Below, piece after piece: positions 23,362-64,000 of a DNA stretch of 64,000 bases; within the stretch, counting starts at the first letter, position 1; each line of letters opens with the position of its first letter. Source of the DNA: Priapulus caudatus (Eukaryota; Priapulida; Priapulimorpha; Priapulimorphida; Priapulidae); contig NW_014577135.1 of the NCBI RefSeq assembly GCF_000485595.1, positions 73,843-137,842 on the forward strand, written 5' to 3'. Under the pieces are notes generated by a model. That model worked only from the letters and a program-made list of their open reading frames with translations. It had not been told where the DNA came from and made no database searches. The translations under genes and the position numbers were made by a program.

Positions 23362-24786
23362 TCTTGTTCTTTATATAATATAACATTACGACGTAAATGT
23401 ATACTTTTGTAAGCTCGTTATGCCGAGTAATAGCACAGCTCTCACGACATATGGTGATCATATGTGATCATATATATCATGATCACAGCACGTGATGCCA
23501 CCACCAGTCACGTGAACACTAGCGGGGTTTGATATGATTGCGTGAATGCTCGCTACGCATGAGCAATATATAACTACACACCGTACTAAATACGGACGAC
23601 ATCCACGGACGAGCTGATCCCCGTCGGTAACGCATCGAGTGAAGCAGCGCACCCAGCTACGCGTAATCCGTATATACATGAGCTTCAGCCTCCAGCGAAC
23701 GCCATCGCGAGACATAAGACGCGCAAGGCTTGACCGACGCACGCATGAGTACACTCAACGTCGTACTCTCACATGTCACTACTCACGTTTATTGCAGCCA
23801 GGAGAACATGTAGGCCTATATCTACTGCTATTTTACATCACACGCTGTGTTTATGAGCATCCGATCGCAATACGGCACTGCGACCATGGTTCGCTTTAAA
23901 TTCCGTTTCGTTGTAAACAATAATAACGATCATAATAATAATAATAGTAATAATAACAATAGTAGTAATATCGTTGTAATGCAGAATCAGAATTTATACA
24001 AGCCCTTTCCTCACGCTCACTGCCATACCAAATGATGAACAAGATGTAGGCCTAGTGGGAACGCGGAGCACACTTCCAACTATTTCTGTTTACAGATGTT
24101 GCAAGCACAGGTTAAGTCTGTCAGCTTGTATGTCAGCAGCAGCACTGTTCAGAAAGCTAGGCCTGGCAGTCCTCTCACGCGTCCATGCTCTACGGGGCCG
24201 CAGCCGGGGGCCGCAGTAGCCCTACAACGCGTTTAATTTGTCACTCAGAATTTCGTCGGCGGTTTAAAAAACGTCTCAATCTCATTGGTTAAAAAATCGA
24301 GTAAACGAAGCTGGGCGCAATACGGTGCCATGTAAGCTGTGTATCACGTATCGAGGAGGTATACTCGCACGGTGAGAACACAGGCGAATATACAGAAAGA
24401 GGATCATCATAGAACCACATAGCGCTCACACGGCTCGTGCCAGTACAAAAGTCGCCACGTTCAGGGTCGAACGTTACATGTCGATGTGGAATCTGCATCC
24501 AGCGAATTTATATGTATCGGTGACGGATAATAGATGACGGTGGCGTCTCGTTGCGGTCGTCTTCACTGAGTGGATTTCGTATAACAATCGTATAAAGAAC
24601 GAGGCATGAGTGACGCCACGCTGATGAGCTGTGATGCAGATTTCCTGCTGGAATGCAACAGCAATGGATGGGGAGTCTCTCGTTCTCTCGCTCTCCCTCC
24701 GTCTCCTGCTCCCTCTCTTTATCCCCGATACTCAGCCACGCAGGTAAAGAGAAGAGACGAGTCCAGTACTGTTGTAGTGAACGCGG

Positions 24787-59259
<34,473 letters not shown>

Positions 59260-61108
59260 AGTGAATCTCCGCTAGCCGGCGACAGCCAACACGTGCGTGG
59301 CTCTCGGAAAGCTCTGCGGAGCTGCAAAACACGAGGAAGTAAGACAGAAGTCGGGTTAGATCACCGCGGAGGAAGCGAGACGACGCGCATGCGCAGATCG
59401 ATGACTGAGTGACGACGATGAAGCTGAGTGATTCATTCAAGGAGAGGTGGTATATCTCCAGTTTTCCTATGGGTATATTGAAGTATATCTCGCCGCGCCT
59501 ATCCGGAGTGCACTCACGCACCGCAGACACGTTTGACGACAGCTAGATATTCACGACGCAATGATCATCACACAAACACGAGCTCTGCATTACGATATCA
59601 ATCAGTAACGACGAGAGCATTTATCTAATCTGATAATCTAATCTAGTCGCTCTAATCTAATCGCGCCAATCTAGTCGTTCTAATTTAATCTGCTTCTGAC
59701 GAACAGTTTGAGGATCGTGCTGGGTCAACTAGAGATGTGTGGTGTTGCTAATGTTACTCGCTCATTAGCTTAGAGCCCCATCCAGCCTACCGACACATGC
59801 GCTGATATTTATGCACGAACATTGATAGACTCGTCTCTATTTCCAATAATTTCTCTCTGTTGCCATGGCGGCAAGGGACACCTTAGATGTTCGCTTATAT
59901 ACACAAGTCGGTACCAGGTCCGATTATATTAAACTATAAATAATTTAAAATGCCTAGCACTTCAAATATTGACTATATTCCTTTTGAAGCGAAATTGTGA
60001 AGCAATATTTTGCAGACAAGACACGTTCAACGAGTTTTCAATTTCCAGTGGTACCTTTTACGCCGGATAAGTTACATACGCGGCGTACATACTAGGGTAC
60101 AGTGGCATGATAACGGTCACTATAAATTCAAACCACGACGGTAAAACATGTGCCTTTTGATAACATAGCCGACTCATAAGATTTTGTTATATAAACTCGC
60201 AGAAAGTTAAAACTGTAATTTAAAACGACATTAAAACGTAATTCTAGTAAAATGCTTTTGAGAAATGTTCACACTGACAAGCGCAGACCGCAGAATACGC
60301 TAATCATCGTCTGATAAGTAAACCATACTCACAAACACCGTGTATGAGGTTTCAAACATAATTAATAAGGACAGTGCAAGACATTGTAAGGAATAACAAT
60401 AATAGACATGTAGAGAAATGTGGGCTATAATAATCAGGAACGGGTTGATGATGTAAACGATTGTCATTGCGCACGGGTAGAACAGCGCGTGCCACAACAA
60501 TCAACTGCGAGTAAACAACCATTGATAATAGTGATTAGGAACAAGCACGTGGCAATGCAAACAATTTACACCGGAATAGGTGAGATTACCGAAACAATAA
60601 TGATCAGGCACAGGTAGGACGATTAACACTAAAAACACACATAATTTAAATTATTTAATTAAACGCGGTTAAGACATTGTGAGAGTGCGCCCTTCACGTG
60701 CTAATCTGCTTCTCAAAGCTAAAAAAAGTTTTCTTACACAGTCAAGAAAGATATTAAATATTATAGAAATAAATGAGATTACCTAGAAATAATTGAAACA
60801 GACATCCTGTCTTTAACTGTCCGCCCCGACGGCGACTTAGTTCCATGTTAAAATGAAATATTCTCGTTTTCATGACCGGTCACGGCTAAGCCGTGGCGGA
60901 CAACCACGTTTTAAAAGCCGGCTGTGTTAGGGATACCTGCTATCGGATCAATATAATTGTTAGACGCGAAACGCAGCTTTGTATTGGTGCTTTTAACAGC
61001 GGGATAAAAACCCGATATATACACATAGTATGCCATAGTATGCCAATAGTATACACATCATGGATGTACGGAGCCTTCACAGCAAATATTTTAATAAAAT
61101 GGTTGCAG

Positions 61109-61111
61109 TGG

Positions 61112-61154
<43 letters not shown>
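61109..61154. repeat. (AT)n microsatellite
   Basis: An uninterrupted TA dinucleotide run of about 46 bp. Confidence 0.95.
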
Positions 61155-62571
61155 CGTTGCTCGTGGCGACGTAATACATGCACCTATTGAAACCTTTATG
61201 TCGCCGAATATTACTCCCTCAGCAATCTAGCTAATGTAGAGCGATGCGTGGCTCTGCGCGGGGGAAATATGTGCGAAATGGTAATACCGAAATGAAGTAG
61301 TAGTGACGGCGACGAAATATAGCGCGACGACGGCAACGATAACACGATGACGACGGCAATATAGCAGGCTTGGAAAGCAGAGCAGGGTTACACGAGAAAA
61401 CACGAGACGATTCGGTTGTTGTGTCGAGCCCCACCGAAATAACACCATCTATTTGTGGCGCGGAATGTCATAACAGTGTTTAAGAGGTTGACGTTAGACC
61501 GAACGTAAATTGAGTTGTTTTGTCAGGCGGAAAACGTACGGTGAGCGACTGGTTAATTTAAAAGGTGCACCGCAGAATCTTTGTCGGGTTATAACACATT
61601 GTCTGTTTGTAGAGCATATCTCGCGTCATTGCATTCACAAATTTGTCCGTCGCGCTCGTCTGTGTATGTATGCGAGAAAGTAGGTAAGAGGCACACAATG
61701 AAGAGAAGAGAAGAAAGGGAGGGTGGGAATGAGGGGGAGATGTCATCTGTAAATAATTCAGTGAGAAGATAAACAGAGCCCGATTTCGCAGATTCTGTAT
61801 TACAAAACCTATGCGAACCCAACTATGCGCATTTTCAATAAAAACACTTTTTTGTGGTTTGCCTAGGCTTTAAACAAACTGCAGAAACAAGCTAAAGTTA
61901 AACAGACGAGGTATAAATTACTCAAAAGACTATCACAAAATCTCACCAATAGTTAAATACGCGGCTCCAAAAACAACTTTACGGTGTAGGTAATGTCGGG
62001 AAAAAATACAACTATTTCAAATATTGTTGCTCGTTAGATTAAAGAAACATGAATTCAAAACGATGAAAATGACAAGAAAATAACTTGAATGACTGCGTTA
62101 GCAAATAGTTTGCATTCAAATTATCTCTGAAATGTATATTTTAGTCTAAGATAATAAGCCTAACAGAAACGTCCATGTTTAGTTACGATTTTATCTAATT
62201 TCACGGTAAATATTTTAGTAAGCAAACAAGTTTGATGAGCACACATTTATTATGTATATAGTCAGAGATAAGTAATATGAAATATTTAACTGTAATGATG
62301 CCTACGCATGCGCGGCATTCCGACTCGATAAACAATTCTGCACGGCCGCTGTTGATGTTACAGGCAGTTACCCAACTTATATAAAAAATCATTATCTGGG
62401 CGTTGTAACGTTATAAATTAAACCTCACGGCCGACCGACCGGTGTATATTAGTATTTAGTAACTGAATTGTTAGCGGGCTAAATGTGGTTGAAACAGTAA
62501 ACAAATTTATTCCAACCTATCCTCGACGCAAATAAGAAATTCTATTCCACGGACGACGTTCTATATCGGAG

Positions 62572-62695
62572 GTCCGCTAATACCTCTACTCCGCTACCGT
62601 ACTCTCATCTCCGCTAATACCTCTACTCCGCTACCGTACTCTCATCTCCGCTAATACCTCTACTCCGCTACCGTACTCTCATCTCCACTAATACT
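62572..62695. repeat. 37-bp minisatellite, about three copies
   Basis: The unit starts CTCCGCTAATACCTC and ends CGTACTCTCAT. It recurs almost perfectly, with a diverged final partial copy. Confidence 0.92.
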
Positions 62696-63449
62696 TCGTT
62701 ACTTGAACGCTAATGAGACGAAATTATTCCCGATTTTATTATAATAGACGCAATGTATCTAATTATGTATGCAGGGTAATATTATCCAACAGGTCTCTAG
62801 AGTGGCTCGTCACAAAGGGTATAAAACCAATATCGTGTTTTTCTCTTCCGATCACTGTCTGTCACCAAGAATAAATTATAGAAATGACTGATGCGCGAAC
62901 TTCCGCCCACGTACTTGTACACGATAGGTATTTAATATTTGCATTTATACGCAATCAGTCTCTATGATATTCGCCTCTATGATTCGCTTGTGAATGCTAT
63001 CGCTGACGCTCTCAAACAACTATCATTGGGCGTCGCTAGGCGTCAGTTTTCATCGAGCAGTCGACACACTCTAATTATTTTATTTCTAAACCGATCGGGA
63101 ATTCGCCGATCGACATCTTGGCTATGTGAATAGCACGACGTGTCTGCGGGAACATCATCAAATGAGGAATCGAGACGTATTGCGTTTCATCACATAAATT
63201 TCTAATTAACTGCCTTTAATTTATAATTAATATCACATATATGCATCAAGAGGGAAAACGATGCGTCGAACAGTCTGCAACGACGTTCGCTATTTGCTTG
63301 CACAATCGAAATCGTTTCCATCAACACGAGGAAAAAAAATCCGCATAATGTATTAACGATGCGTAGGTAATCATCATTGCCATATAAACCCGCAAGTCTG
63401 GGCCAACGTCCTTGAAGAATATATGACAAGGCTGGTGATGACATCCAAC

Positions 63450-63733
63450 TAAAGGCCGCCGCACACCAGCCGATTTTTCACGCGATTTGATCGGCCCGAT
63501 AGAAATCAGCCGATATCGGGTAGGTGTGCGCGTTCATTTGTAGACGATTTTATTTTTATCGGGTGATCGTTCCAAATCAAACATGTTTGATTTTGAACCG
63601 ATGAGCGGATGAGCCGATGAGCCGATGAGCCGATGAGCCGATTTTAAGGCCGCCGCACACCTACATCGCTTCATCACTTCATCGCTTCATCGCTTCATCG
63701 TTTGTAAAATCGGCTGGTGTGCGGCGGCCTTAA
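63450..63733. mobile_element. Nested TTAA-type miniature elements
   Basis: The outer left end AAGGCCGCCGCACACCAGCC and the right end at 63708-63733 are inverted repeats. A second left end, TTAAGGCCGCCGCACACC, lies inside at 63644-63661. With the same right end it forms a 90-bp unit having 18-bp perfect inverted ends and TTAA on both sides. Short 8-bp repeats (GAGCCGAT and its inverse) fill the interior. The palindrome TCAAACATGTTTGA near 63576 is shared with the element at 20630. Another left end starts near 63776. Confidence 0.75.
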
Positions 63734-64000
63734 CAGCAGGTCTGGTAAGTGCAGCGGCAACACGTAAGTAACAGTCAAGGCCGCCGCACACTATAGTTAG
63801 AGCAATATAGCTATATATTATATATATATATATAAGATATCTTAAATAGCTTATTAAGCAACCAGTGTAACAATCAGTTGGCAGCTAGCTAATACCCCCA
63901 ATGTCTACGAATAATTCGGGCATTGTAAGCGCCTATATAGGATGTCCGCGGTTTCCTTGAACAGGAGAACTCATGAACACCATGCTCAATTTGAGTCGTT

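Larger units (their letters stand above)
16083..24786. other. Convergent intergenic region and presumed 3' UTRs
   Basis: The rightward Pur-alpha gene and the leftward receptor gene end facing this stretch. It holds several reading frames of 60-180 codons without recognisable domains or splice context. It also contains a CpG-rich patch at 18180-18480, a dispersed repeat at 20414-21830, a hairpin at 22612-22663 and AT microsatellites. Candidate polyadenylation signals for the leftward gene, read on the minus strand, are ATTAAA at 24232-24237 and AATAAA at 23788-23793. For the rightward gene I saw only AATAAA near 20234. None is verified. Confidence 0.6.
59260..64000. other. Region upstream of the receptor gene
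   Basis: It holds the 5' UTR and promoter of the leftward gene, but I could place neither a TATA box nor a start site with confidence. No second gene is recognised. Minus-strand frames at 60300-60500 and 63202-63444 are hydrophobic or composition-driven, without known domains. It also contains (AT)n at 61109-61154, a 37-bp minisatellite at 62572-62695 and nested miniature elements from 63450. Confidence 0.6.

Noticed and set aside
60300-60500. Hydrophobic minus-strand frame upstream of the receptor
   Set aside because: AT-rich DNA readily gives Ile/Leu/Tyr-rich frames; there is no signal or channel signature and no splice link to exon 1.
62572-62695. 37-bp repeats considered as a CRISPR array
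   Set aside because: The units are directly tandem with no unique spacers, so it is a minisatellite.

Overview
The window is eukaryotic and most likely from a marine or other invertebrate animal. The genes are split by many GT-AG introns, the DNA is AT-rich, and it is crowded with microsatellites and short inverted-repeat transposons. I cannot name the species. Two protein-coding genes can be reconstructed exon by exon. They converge: one reads rightward and ends near 16 kb, the other reads leftward and ends near 24.8 kb.

Gene 1 (+ strand, 6144-16082) encodes the single-stranded nucleic-acid-binding protein Pur-alpha. Six exons encode three PUR repeats, two exons per repeat, and the intron phases repeat with the protein repeats. 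The exon with the initiator Met is not visible; it lies either in the poor-quality first 6 kb or outside the window. An alternative 3' exon at 16553 is possible.

Gene 2 (- strand, 59259 down to 24787) encodes a complete 435-residue anion-selective Cys-loop receptor subunit of the glycine/glutamate-gated chloride channel type. It has nine coding exons over 34.5 kb. They carry a signal peptide, a ligand-binding domain with both disulfide loops (including the classic 83-bp Cys-loop exon at 32644-32726), M1-M3 with the PAR anion-selectivity motif, a short cytoplasmic loop and M4. Several ligand-site residues differ from glycine receptors, so the agonist is open.

Layout: 1-6143, noisy partly duplicated DNA upstream of Pur-alpha; 6144-16082, Pur-alpha with hAT-like and foldback elements in its introns; 16083-24786, intergenic DNA and 3' UTRs with a CpG-rich patch and a nested repeat; 24787-59259, the receptor gene, whose 15.6-kb first intron holds tetranucleotide arrays, a TIR element and an apparent allelic duplication next to an assembly gap; 59260-64000, upstream DNA without a recognisable gene, ending in nested TTAA-type miniature transposons.

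The least expected signals are three. First, short near-perfect hairpins flanked by direct repeats, with a similar palindromic segment present in only one of two near-identical copies. Second, two foldback elements whose arms agree within each copy but differ between copies. Third, a 903-bp element with 53-bp perfect inverted ends that is present in one apparent haplotype and absent from the other. I found no bacterial-type system, CRISPR array or rRNA, and could not support any tRNA.
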